DNA of 23,752 nucleotides from Spirochaetia bacterium (GTDB taxonomy: Bacteria > Spirochaetota > Spirochaetia > Sphaerochaetales > Sphaerochaetaceae): contig SABI01000009.1 of assembly GCA_009929055.1 (NCBI GenBank), positions 1 to 23,752 of the forward strand, read 5' to 3'. Positions 1-6,734 of this stretch are shown here, in pieces. Position 1 is the first letter of the stretch. Each line of letters begins with the position of its first letter. A model generated the notes under the pieces. The model was not told where the DNA came from and made no database searches. It worked only from the letters and a program-made list of their open reading frames with translations. Made by a program: the position numbers and the translations under genes.

Positions 1-293
1 TATCTATTGTTTCTCGAGGGAGTGCTGGTGGTTACACTCTTTCAGTACCAACTGAGGACAGAAACCTTCGTAGACGCGCTTACTATATAGACGAGTTAGC
101 TGTTCTTCTTGGAGGATATACAAGTGAAAAAGTTGTTTTCGGAGATATCACTACAGGAGCATCCAATGACCTTCAAAGAGCCACTCACATTGCAAGAAGT
201 ATGGTAACTCGCTATGGAATGAGTTCTTTAGGACCAAGAACGTTTGGTAAAGATCATAGTAATGTTTTTCTTGGTAAAGAAATATCTGAATAA
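1..293 (+). CDS. ftsH: FtsH (AAA+ zinc metalloprotease), C-terminal fragment with early stop
   Basis: The frame is open from the window edge to TAA at 291-293 and gives 96 residues. They match the M41 peptidase domain of the membrane protease FtsH, which degrades damaged and short-lived proteins. Recognisable family motifs are GGYTL near the start, AVLLGG, VFGDITTGASNDLQRAT and MVTRYGMS. The Asp of GASND is the usual third zinc ligand; the HEXXH motif lies upstream of the window. FtsH proteins normally continue some 50-100 residues past the VFLG motif through a helical end. Here the protein stops seven residues after that Gly-containing motif, and the last 40 bp overlap the 3' end of a convergent lacI gene. 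It is therefore either 3'-truncated by a rearrangement or an assembly join. Family assignment is very sure; functional state is uncertain. Confidence 0.85.
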   Translation, partial: SIVSRGSAGGYTLSVPTEDRNLRRRAYYIDELAVLLGGYTSEKVVFGDITTGASNDLQRATHIARSMVTRYGMSSLGPRTFGKDHSNVFLGKEISE

Positions 294-1123
294 ATTGAAT
301 TATTAAATCCTACGATAGAGATATCTTGAGGGATCCTCAAATGTAAATGATGACAGGCCTTTACTCCGCCTACTGCCATAATATCTTCACTATAAAGGAT
401 CGCAGTAATGGTATTATCTAACTTTAATAATCTCATTGTTTCCTGTTCACCCATGTTCATGTCAGTTTGAATATGTCTAATATTCTTTTCATTAAAGGAA
501 ATGTCGTGTATCTTAAGCCCTTTTTTAAATCCTTCTTCTTTTTCTTGAGCACTAAATGTTACATAGTCATTAAAAAAGGCAAAGTTCCTATGACCTTCAT
601 TATAGAGACGGGTGACAGCATCAACAACAGCTTCTTTCTCTTGTACCACAACTCCACATACTTTTGGAATATCGATATACCCGTTAGCAATAACTACAGG
701 TTTACCACTAAAATATTTGAGTAATATTTTTTTAGTTGTATCATTTTGAAAACGAGAGCCAATAAGGACAAGACCATCGACATTATGGCCAGCCATCACC
801 CTCAAATATTCTTCTTGTTTGGTATAATCCATACCGCATCCTACAATGATGCTTGTATAGCCGTACTTCGAAAATTCCTTTTCAACAAAAAAAGCTGTAT
901 TTATATGGTGAATATTTCTGACATCTATCACAATAATCCCGATGATCTTCATCCCATTTTTTGCAAGTCCTCGGGCAAAACTGTTTGGGAGATAATCATA
1001 CTCATCTAAAATTTTCTGAACTCTTTCCCTCGTTTCTTGTTTTACATCATCTTTATGGTTAATGACCCGAGAAACTGTTGCGTAAGAAACTCCTGCCAAT
1101 CTAGCAATGTCATAGATATTCAA
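254..1123 (-). CDS. LacI-family transcriptional repressor, C-terminally truncated
   Basis: This 289-residue protein has a classic LacI layout. A helix-turn-helix lies at about residues 4-23 (YDIARLAGVSYATVSRVIN), a hinge helix around PNSFARGLA, and a periplasmic-binding-protein-like effector domain starts at IIGIIV. The start is TTG, set by AGGAG seven bases upstream; the next part of the family N-terminus fits exactly. LacI regulators are usually 330-345 residues. This one ends just after the conserved IPQDISIVGFNN...SDISLP stretch, so roughly the last 45 residues are missing. They contribute the end of the effector domain. The natural target is the sugar-acid operon starting at 3107, which has two LacI-type operators, although a toxin-antitoxin pair lies between. 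If the truncation is real, repression may be weak or lost. It could be a pseudogene. Confidence 0.85.
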   Translation of the reverse strand: MNIYDIARLAGVSYATVSRVINHKDDVKQETRERVQKILDEYDYLPNSFARGLAKNGMKIIGIIVIDVRNIHHINTAFFVEKEFSKYGYTSIIVGCGMDYTKQEEYLRVMAGHNVDGLVLIGSRFQNDTTKKILLKYFSGKPVVIANGYIDIPKVCGVVVQEKEAVVDAVTRLYNEGHRNFAFFNDYVTFSAQEKEEGFKKGLKIHDISFNEKNIRHIQTDMNMGEQETMRLLKLDNTITAILYSEDIMAVGGVKACHHLHLRIPQDISIVGFNNSIYSDISLPRKTLL

Positions 1124-1132
1124 ATGCGACTC

Positions 1133-1146
1133 CTATTACGTAATAG
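1133..1146. promoter_or_regulatory. 14-bp perfect palindrome in the lacI leader
   Basis: The sequence CTATTACGTAATAG is a perfect palindrome with a central CpG, as in LacI-family operators. It sits immediately upstream of the AGGAG Shine-Dalgarno of the lacI-type gene. It could serve autoregulation, but it does not share the half-site of the two operators at 2963 and 3071, so the role is inferred only from position and symmetry. Confidence 0.4.
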
Positions 1147-1348
1147 TGGTACTATACCCTGAATCATCCTGAAATAACATAAGAAGCTTTATTATATCCA
1201 ACAAAAAAATAAGAGTCATTCTCTTTTTAGTGAACAATTATACCTCGTAAGGATGGTATAGTATGAATAATAGATAAGCTATAAATTTGAATAACTCATT
1301 TATACCAATATAATGACAGATCTAATATTGTGTTATAGTTTATAGATG

Positions 1349-1365
1349 TAGTCAAAAAGTGACTA
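1349..1365. promoter_or_regulatory. Inverted repeat upstream of abiEi, probable antitoxin operator
   Basis: TAGTCA, five bases, then TGACTA forms a perfect inverted repeat just before the abiEi coding region. A -10-like TATAGT lies at 1334-1339, so the repeat would fall at or just after the transcription start. AbiEi antitoxins are known to bind inverted repeats in their own promoter and to repress it. Position and symmetry are seen; binding is inferred. The repeat covers the upstream GTG at 1359, which is one reason to prefer the ATG at 1380 as start. Confidence 0.45.
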
Positions 1366-1379
1366 TATATAAGAAAAAT

Positions 1380-2015
1380 ATGAATAGATTAACAGAACAT
1401 TTTTTGAAACATTCTCTAGGAGTATTCACTAAAGCAGAAATTGCTACAGCCATTGAAGGAACTGAGTATAGCCGCAATGGACTTATCAAACGGGCAATCG
1501 CCAGTGGTGATATTATCAATATCCGTAGAGGCCTTTATTGCCTTTGCCCTGAACTTCAAAAAAGCCCAATCAGTGTGTATAGCTTAGCACAGAGAATATA
1601 TGGTCCAAGTTATATTAGCATGGAGTCTGCTCTTAGTTACCACGGCCTCATTCCTGAAGCAGTCTATACCATCACTTGTGCGAGTTTTAATAATAGTAAA
1701 GAATTTAATACTCCTTTAGGATTGTTTAGTTATAATCGAATACCTCAAGACATCTTTTATGTCGGAGTTGAAAGAATCAAAGATGAAAACAATAATATAT
1801 TTTTTATGGCGTCACCCATAAAGGCCTTAGCTGAATATTTGTATGTACATATGTTATCTTGGAAAGATCTTGTTGAACCTATAGAGAGTTTACGGATAGA
1901 TGAAGAGAGATTTAATGAGATTAATCGGAAAGAAATAAGAGTGATCATGGATAATTACCATAATGGACGAGTCAAAAGATTTCTTGAAGCGTGGGTTAAA
2001 GAGGTAACACTATGA
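1380..2015 (+). CDS. abiEi: AbiEi-type antitoxin of a type IV toxin-antitoxin system
   Basis: The 211-residue product has the AbiEi layout. An N-terminal winged-helix DNA-binding region is followed by IRRGLYCL at about residues 47-54. The family hallmark YISMESALSYHGLIPEAVY follows near residues 80-98, and then the C-terminal antitoxin domain. In the family the antitoxin represses its own promoter and counteracts the AbiEii toxin without direct binding (type IV). It overlaps the next gene by four bases (ATGA at 2012-2015), so the pair is translationally coupled. A GTG at 1359 would add seven residues, but it has no Shine-Dalgarno and lies inside the inverted repeat at 1349-1365. The ATG at 1380 also has only a weak ribosome site. 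The family call is firm; the start is less so. Confidence 0.85.
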   Translation: MNRLTEHFLKHSLGVFTKAEIATAIEGTEYSRNGLIKRAIASGDIINIRRGLYCLCPELQKSPISVYSLAQRIYGPSYISMESALSYHGLIPEAVYTITCASFNNSKEFNTPLGLFSYNRIPQDIFYVGVERIKDENNNIFFMASPIKALAEYLYVHMLSWKDLVEPIESLRIDEERFNEINRKEIRVIMDNYHNGRVKRFLEAWVKEVTL

Positions 2016-2872
2016 GTATTCAAATTATTCAGCAACGACTAAATATGTATTCATGTAAAACAGATATTGAAGAAATCCAAGCAATGAGGGAAATTACTCA
2101 AGAGGTGGTTCTTGCAGCTCTCACACGGGGAGGATTTTTTGAACACGCAGCATTTCAAGGAGGTACTTGTTTACGGATTTTTTATGGATTGAATAGGTTT
2201 TCTGAAGATTTAGACTTCGTTTTAAAAAAACCAATATTGAATTTCCAATTACTTGATTATCTTACACATGTGCATGATGAACTAAAAACTTTTGGGTATG
2301 ATATAGAAATTAAAGATCGAAACAAAGCTGAAGGTGCAGTAAAACAGCCCTTTTTAAAAGACAAATCTATAGGCAAGATTCTCACGTTAAAATATGCTGG
2401 AAAATCTAGTATATTAAAGCAGATTTATATAAAATTAGAAGTAGATTCTAATCCTCCCTCTGGTAGTAGCTATGAAACAAAATATTTAGATTTTCCTTTT
2501 GCTTCAGCAGTTACGGTACAAGATCTTTCCAGTCTCTTTGCAGGAAAAATTCATGCACTGCTGTGCCGAAAGTATCTTAAGGGACGAGACTGGTACGATT
2601 TTATCTGGTATACCAGCCATCAAACTGGTGTCAACTTCGAATTACTTTCATCAGCCATTATACAATATGGATCTTGGGAAAACACCCACATAGAGATTAA
2701 TAGAGAATGGTTATTGCAAGAAATGGAACAAAAAATTATCTCAATTGATTGGAAAAAGGCCAAAGAAGATGTGAGACGCTTTATTCCTGCCATTGAACAA
2801 CCTTCTCTTGAAGTATGGCATAAAGAGTTTTTTTTATCTCAATTAGCCAAGTTGAAAGCAGTACTTTTATAA
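2012..2872 (+). CDS. abiEii: AbiEii/AbiGii-type nucleotidyltransferase toxin
   Basis: This 286-residue protein belongs to the AbiEii toxin family (formerly DUF1814), DNA polymerase beta-like nucleotidyltransferases. Visible motifs are GGT at residues 50-52 within FQGGTCLR, RFSEDLDF with D66 and D68 as expected metal ligands, KLEVD at 141-145, and KGRDWYD at 190-196. All four regions that define the family appear intact, so the toxin looks catalytically competent. Members block growth by modifying an essential cell component, and several protect against phages. The gene starts at the ATGA overlap with abiEi and forms a two-gene operon with it. The pair sits between the lacI-type gene and the operon that gene probably controls, which suggests insertion as a mobile defence module. 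No flanking repeats were found. Confidence 0.88.
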   Translation: MSIQIIQQRLNMYSCKTDIEEIQAMREITQEVVLAALTRGGFFEHAAFQGGTCLRIFYGLNRFSEDLDFVLKKPILNFQLLDYLTHVHDELKTFGYDIEIKDRNKAEGAVKQPFLKDKSIGKILTLKYAGKSSILKQIYIKLEVDSNPPSGSSYETKYLDFPFASAVTVQDLSSLFAGKIHALLCRKYLKGRDWYDFIWYTSHQTGVNFELLSSAIIQYGSWENTHIEINREWLLQEMEQKIISIDWKKAKEDVRRFIPAIEQPSLEVWHKEFFLSQLAKLKAVLL

Positions 2873-2919
2873 GTTAGTTTTCCCTTGGGCTTCCCTTCCA
2901 ATAATAAAGAATTCACCCC

Positions 2920-2947
2920 TTGACAACTGAATTTTCTGTGTTATCAT
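2920..2947 (+). promoter_or_regulatory. Sigma-70-type promoter of the sugar-acid operon
   Basis: TTGACA at 2920-2925 and TATCAT at 2942-2947 are separated by 16 bp, which is close to consensus. Transcription should start around 2953-2955, about ten bases before the first LacI-type operator. The next gene is at 3107, so the leader is about 150 nt. Confidence 0.65.
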
Positions 2948-2962
2948 GAACAAATAGAGTTC

Positions 2963-2976
2963 TGTAAGCGGTTACG
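2963..2976. promoter_or_regulatory. LacI-family operator O1
   Basis: TGTAAGCGGTTACG fits the LacI/GalR/CcpA-type pattern, with near-perfect dyad symmetry about a central CG. It lies just after the predicted transcription start, where a bound repressor blocks the polymerase. Its half-sites match those of the second operator at 3071-3084. Confidence 0.65.
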
Positions 2977-2990
2977 AAAACAATTTAGCT

Positions 2991-3037
2991 TCTAGTTGTA
3001 AGTTTTTCTACTGTTAAACTAGTCATTACAACTTAGA
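2991..3037 (+). repeat. Imperfect inverted repeat in the operon leader
   Basis: The arm at 2991-3001 (TCTAGTTGTAA) pairs with 3026-3037 (TTACAACTTAGA) with one bulged base and a 24-nt loop. It lies between the two operators in the leader RNA. A run of eight or nine T follows at 3053, but 16 nt away, which is too far for a standard terminator. It may be an RNA hairpin or a third protein site; the function is unknown. Confidence 0.35.
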
Positions 3038-3070
3038 CTAATTGCACAGAATGTTTTTTTTAATCGTTTT

Positions 3071-3084
3071 CGTAAGCGATTACA
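3071..3084. promoter_or_regulatory. LacI-family operator O2
   Basis: CGTAAGCGATTACA read on the other strand is TGTAATCGCTTACG, matching O1 at 11 of 14 positions with the same TGTAA...TTACG ends. The centre is 108 bp from that of O1, about ten helical turns, so a tetrameric repressor could loop the DNA. It ends nine bases before the Shine-Dalgarno of the first gene and could also act as a roadblock. Confidence 0.65.
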
Positions 3085-3106
3085 TAATAAAAGGAAGGGG
3101 TTCTAT

Positions 3107-3583
3107 ATGATTTATTCTTCAATTAATTCTAGTTTTGATATCACTCACTATCCACAAGTAATACAAGATGCTATCAAGTTTTTTAAACATACCGATTTTA
3201 CCTCTTATGTAGATGGAGAGTATGAAATAAAAGGAAGAGATATATTTTTTCAAGTTAAAGATCTGACAACTCTCCCTGTAGAGATAGCTCGACCAGAGGT
3301 TCATCGTACCTATATTGATGTTCAATTCTTATATTCTGGAAAAGAGCGAATTGGAGTTGTTGATGATACAGGACTTAATGAAGTAGATGAGAACCTCCTT
3401 GAGAGTCGAGACCTCTTATATTACAAGAATATAAAGGATGAAACTTTTATCACCATGAAAGAGGGGGACTTCTGTGTATTTTTCCCTAGTGATGTTCATA
3501 GACCTGCGTGTGAAAGAGATGGAGAGTCAAAGATACGAAAGATAGTTTATAAGATTAATATGAATCTTCTCAATAAGAGGTGA
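3107..3583 (+). CDS. YhcH/YjgK/YiaL (DUF386) family protein
   Basis: The 158-residue product is a YhcH/YjgK/YiaL-family beta-barrel protein. Typical stretches are ARPEVHRTYIDVQFLYSG in the middle, and FCVFFPSDVHRP and RKIVYKI near the end. Family members sit in sugar-acid clusters and bind a metal. E. coli YhcH (NanQ) is an anomerase for sialic acid, and YiaL lies next to the 2,3-diketogulonate reductase gene. Here it is the first gene of the operon, behind a strong GGAAGGGG ribosome site seven bases before ATG. In this context it may speed interconversion of cyclic and open forms of the imported keto sugar acid; that role is inferred. The length is normal for the family and nothing looks broken. 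Confidence 0.85.
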   Translation: MIYSSINSSFDITHYPQVIQDAIKFFKHTDFTSYVDGEYEIKGRDIFFQVKDLTTLPVEIARPEVHRTYIDVQFLYSGKERIGVVDDTGLNEVDENLLESRDLLYYKNIKDETFITMKEGDFCVFFPSDVHRPACERDGESKIRKIVYKINMNLLNKR

Positions 3584-3594
3584 AAAGGGGCTGT

Positions 3595-4575
3595 ATGAAA
3601 TTGATTAATTGGGGAATTATTGGCTGTGGCAATGTAACAGAGGTAAAAAGTGGGCCAGGACTCTATAAATCTGAAAACTCAAATTTAAAAGGGGTCTTTA
3701 ATCGTAATATTGATAAAGCTATCTCTTATGTAAATAGGCATGGACTTGAAAAAGTATATAAGAGTGTCCAAGAGATGTTAGCTGATGATGAACTCGATGT
3801 TATTTATATAGCTACTCCCCCCAATTCTCATAAAGAATATGCTATTGCTACCCTTAAAGCCGGTAAGATTCCTTACATTGAAAAACCAGTAGCATTATCT
3901 TTAGAAGAAAGTATGGAAATTAAAACTCTTTCTGAAACATTACAGATTCCAGTATATATAGCCTTCTATAGGAGAGGACTCGATAAATTTATCAAAATTA
4001 AAGAACTTCTCGATAAAGGTGAAATTGGGTCAGTAAGATATGTCTATGTTACCCAGATAATGAAAGTGGAAGAATCTGAATTAAATCGTACTACTTTGCC
4101 TTGGCGTGTAATCCCCTCTATTTCAGGAGGAGGAAAGTTCCTCGATATGGCAGTTCATGTTCTTGACTGTTTAATCTGGTATTTTGGAGAAATGGAATCT
4201 ATAGAAGGCATTGTAGAAAATAGAGGTGGCTACTATGAGGCTGAAGATACGATTGTAGCCAATTACCGTTTTAAGAATGGAATTGTTGGTTCAGGAACTT
4301 GGTGTTATGTAGCTGATAAAGAAATCAATGAAGTTCACATAGTGGGGGAGAAAGGACGCATAGTCTATGACGGATTGTCTGCAACCTCTTTTTATGTAGA
4401 AAAGAATGGTGAAACACAACAATTTGAGTTTGAACAACCCACCCATGTCGCCATGCCGTACCAACAGGCAGTAGTAAATGAGTTAATTGGTAAAGTTAAG
4501 AGTTATGCTAATTTTCAAGAAGCTATTAACCTTGTTGAAATGACAGATTCATTATTAAAACAGTATTACAAATAG
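3595..4575 (+). CDS. Gfo/Idh/MocA-family NAD(P)-dependent oxidoreductase
   Basis: The 326-residue enzyme has an N-terminal Rossmann fold with WGIIGCGN at residues 6-13 and VIYIATPPNSH at 69-79. The signature EKP is at 96-98, and the C-terminal alpha/beta domain contains GGGKFLDMAVHVLD, which supplies the usual catalytic Asp and His. The family oxidises or reduces hydroxyls of sugars, inositols and sugar acids. I start it at ATG 3595 because AAAAGGGG lies five bases upstream. A GTG at 3580 is in frame but has no ribosome site. The gap to the upstream stop is only 11 bp, so it is co-transcribed. The exact substrate cannot be read from sequence. In this operon a keto-gulonate or gulonate step is plausible. 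E. coli yia has no such gene. Confidence 0.88.
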   Translation: MKLINWGIIGCGNVTEVKSGPGLYKSENSNLKGVFNRNIDKAISYVNRHGLEKVYKSVQEMLADDELDVIYIATPPNSHKEYAIATLKAGKIPYIEKPVALSLEESMEIKTLSETLQIPVYIAFYRRGLDKFIKIKELLDKGEIGSVRYVYVTQIMKVEESELNRTTLPWRVIPSISGGGKFLDMAVHVLDCLIWYFGEMESIEGIVENRGGYYEAEDTIVANYRFKNGIVGSGTWCYVADKEINEVHIVGEKGRIVYDGLSATSFYVEKNGETQQFEFEQPTHVAMPYQQAVVNELIGKVKSYANFQEAINLVEMTDSLLKQYYK

Positions 4576-4589
4576 AAGGAAATAACATA

Positions 4590-5597
4590 ATGAGAATTAG
4601 ATATGAAGAGATGGTGAAAACATTTGAGAAGATACTACTAAAAAAAGGGTTTAGTGTAGATATTGCTCATAGAAGTGCTACACTTTTTGCAAATAACAGC
4701 CTAGACGGAGTTTATACCCATGGAGTAAACCGGTTCCCTCGAGTTATTTCATATATCGACAAGGGGTATATTAAAGTAGATGCTACTCCTAGTGTAGAGG
4801 CGAGAATGGGCAGTTTTGAACGATGGAATGGGAACCTTGCTATGGGAAATACTAATGCTGAGTCTGCCATGAATCGGGCAATTGAATTGGCAAAAGAGTG
4901 TGGTATTGGATTAGTTGCCCTAGGAAATACAAACCATTGGATGAGGGGTGGAGCCTATGGATGGCAAGCAGCAGATGCTGGAATGATAGGGATGTGTTGG
5001 ACGAATACCATGCCTAATATGCCTGCCTGGGGAAGTAAAGATAGGAATATTGGAAATAATCCTTTCGTCATGGCAATACCACGAAGTAATAAAGAGCATG
5101 TTGTTGTTGATTGTGCAATGGCCCAGTTCTCTTATGGGAAAATTGAAGAATATAAGCTCAAAGGTAAACAACTTCCTGTTGTTGGGGGATTTGATTCTGA
5201 TGGAAAAGCCACTACAGACCCTACAGAAATAGAGAAAACATGGCGAGTCTTACCAGTAGGATTTTGGAAGGGCTCTGGGATTTCTATTGCCCTTGATCTC
5301 ATTGCAGCTATTTTAACTAGTGCCAATTCTACTACAGCAATTGGGAAAAAATATGAAGATGAATATGGTGTCTCCCAGGTTCTTATTGCTATCAATCCTG
5401 AGGCTATGAAACATAGTATTTCAACCGATGATATTGTTAATGAAGTCCTTCTCGATATCAAGTCTTCAGAGAAGGCAGACCCAGATACAGAAGTCTTGTA
5501 TCCAGGAGAAAGGGCTTTTAAAACAAGAAAAGAGAATGAAGAGAAAGGAATCCCTGTTGTTGAAGAGATATGGGAATCTATCTTAAAAATGGTGTAG
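4590..5597 (+). CDS. dlgD: 2,3-diketo-L-gulonate reductase (YiaK/DlgD-like, LDH2/MDH2 family)
   Basis: The 335-residue protein matches E. coli YiaK (about 332 residues) along its whole length as I recall it. YiaK reduces 2,3-diketo-L-gulonate to 3-keto-L-gulonate with NADH and belongs to the malate/L-lactate dehydrogenase family, whose fold is not Rossmann. Shared stretches are DGVYTHGVNRFPR with the proposed catalytic H44, GIGLVALGNTNHWMRGGAYGWQAA, the IGNNPFVMAIP region, LKGKQLPVVGGFD, GFWKGSGISIALD and EYGVSQVLIAI. ATG 4590 has GAAGGAAA eight bases upstream and lies 14 bp after the oxidoreductase gene. Together with the YiaL-like protein and the TRAP genes, it makes 2,3-diketo-L-gulonate or a close relative the best guess for the operon's substrate. 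Other LDH2-family substrates remain possible. Confidence 0.85.
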   Translation: MRIRYEEMVKTFEKILLKKGFSVDIAHRSATLFANNSLDGVYTHGVNRFPRVISYIDKGYIKVDATPSVEARMGSFERWNGNLAMGNTNAESAMNRAIELAKECGIGLVALGNTNHWMRGGAYGWQAADAGMIGMCWTNTMPNMPAWGSKDRNIGNNPFVMAIPRSNKEHVVVDCAMAQFSYGKIEEYKLKGKQLPVVGGFDSDGKATTDPTEIEKTWRVLPVGFWKGSGISIALDLIAAILTSANSTTAIGKKYEDEYGVSQVLIAINPEAMKHSISTDDIVNEVLLDIKSSEKADPDTEVLYPGERAFKTRKENEEKGIPVVEEIWESILKMV

Positions 5598-5651
5598 TTA
5601 TCATTCTTGTATAGAGGATGATATTTAATATAAAGGAAAAAGGAGTTTTTT

Positions 5652-6659
5652 ATGAAAAAAATTTTACTGGTTTTGTTAGTAGTAATTCTTAGTTCTAGCA
5701 TGTTTGTTTTCTCAAGTGGAGCTAAGGAAACTGAAGGTAAGGTTGTAACATTAAGAGTTGCACATAACCAAACCTCGTTGGTAAATCCTTACCAATTTGG
5801 TCTTAATAAGTTTGCCGAAGAGTTGAAGAGACTTTCTGGTGGAACAATGACTGCGGAAGTATTCCCTGGAACACTCGGGACAAATGAATCAGAATTAGCA
5901 ATGAAATTGACAACAGATACTGTCGATATGGTAGTTGCTTCTCCAGGATTTATGTCTGGAACAGGAGTTAAAGAATTTGACCTCTTGTCACTACTGTACC
6001 TCTTTGATAGTTTTGACCATTGGGAAACCACTATTGATGGTGAATTCGGTGATACAATGAAAGAACTTATCACAGAGAAGACCAAAAATGAATTTAAAGT
6101 AGTTGGATATTACTCCTCTGGGGTAAGAAACTTCTACGGCAAAAGACCTATCAATGTCCCTTCTGATGCTGCAGGTCTAAATATTAGAGCACAAGGTTCT
6201 CCAGTACAACAAAAGTTCTGGAAACTTGCTGGAGCTAATCCAATTAGTGTCGGCTGGGCTGAACTCTATCAAGCTCTAAACACAGGAACTGCTGATGCAG
6301 CTGAAAATGATCATACCAATATGATGCTGCAAGAACACCACAAAACACCCAACGGCAAGTATACTTCACTCACCTATCATGACTATACAACAAGATTGTT
6401 ACTTATGAATGGCAAGAAATTTGACACCTATACACCCGAACAACAAGGGTGGATTCTTGAAGCCGCTAAAGCATCTGTTGCAGAAGAAAGAGCTGTTACC
6501 TACAAAATGCTTGGTGAATCAAGAGATAAAATCATCGCCGATGGTGGAATGATTAATGAAGTTAATCTACCTGCTTTTAAAGCAATCGCTCTTCCTATAC
6601 AGGATGAATATGCGAAAGCTAACGGGATGGTAGAGCTTCTAGAAATGACAAGAAAGTAA
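5652..6659 (+). CDS. TRAP transporter substrate-binding protein (DctP family, YiaO-like)
   Basis: The 335-residue protein starts with a signal peptide (charged MKK, then a hydrophobic stretch to about residue 21) ending near VFSSGAKE. There is no Cys, so it should be a soluble periplasmic protein. The mature part is a DctP/TRAP binding protein. The conserved GLNIRAQGSPV carries R179, the arginine that normally holds the substrate carboxylate. GANPISVGWAELYQALNTGTADAAEND follows and matches the family's dimer and substrate region. Ligands of this group are organic and sugar acids. ATG has AAGGAG seven bases upstream. The gene stands directly before the two membrane subunits, with a hairpin between. 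The start of the mature protein is nearly the same as in MetQ at 11873. Confidence 0.9.
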   Translation: MKKILLVLLVVILSSSMFVFSSGAKETEGKVVTLRVAHNQTSLVNPYQFGLNKFAEELKRLSGGTMTAEVFPGTLGTNESELAMKLTTDTVDMVVASPGFMSGTGVKEFDLLSLLYLFDSFDHWETTIDGEFGDTMKELITEKTKNEFKVVGYYSSGVRNFYGKRPINVPSDAAGLNIRAQGSPVQQKFWKLAGANPISVGWAELYQALNTGTADAAENDHTNMMLQEHHKTPNGKYTSLTYHDYTTRLLLMNGKKFDTYTPEQQGWILEAAKASVAEERAVTYKMLGESRDKIIADGGMINEVNLPAFKAIALPIQDEYAKANGMVELLEMTRK

Positions 6660-6677
6660 TTATAAAAGATTTATTCT

Positions 6678-6722
6678 GAGACTACCATGTATCATCTATA
6701 TGGTAGTTTCAGATCTCTTTTT
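6678..6722 (+). terminator. Hairpin plus short T run between TRAP binding-protein and permease genes
   Basis: GAGACTACCAT at 6678-6688 pairs with ATGGTAGTTTC at 6700-6710 (11 bp with one G-U) around an 11-nt loop. Seven bases later comes a run of five T. This is a weak terminator or an RNA-stabilising hairpin. In ABC and TRAP operons such elements let the binding protein be made in excess over the membrane subunits. An in-frame ATG at 6687 lies inside the stem and is therefore unlikely to start translation. Confidence 0.5.
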
Positions 6723-6734
6723 AAGGAGTTCTAC

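Noticed and set aside
1211..1228. Small hairpin AAGAG-TCATT-CTCTT with T run between lacI and abiEi
   Set aside because: Only five base pairs, mostly A-T, and it lies upstream of both divergent genes where a terminator has no clear purpose.
5132..5701. Minus-strand open frame of 189 codons opposite the YiaK-like gene
   Set aside because: It lies antisense to a clear conserved enzyme, has low-complexity Ser-rich sequence and no family motifs; it is a shadow frame.
6687..6734. Longer start for the TRAP small subunit at 6687
   Set aside because: It falls inside a hairpin and has no ribosome site, while 6735 has AAGGAG at the right distance.
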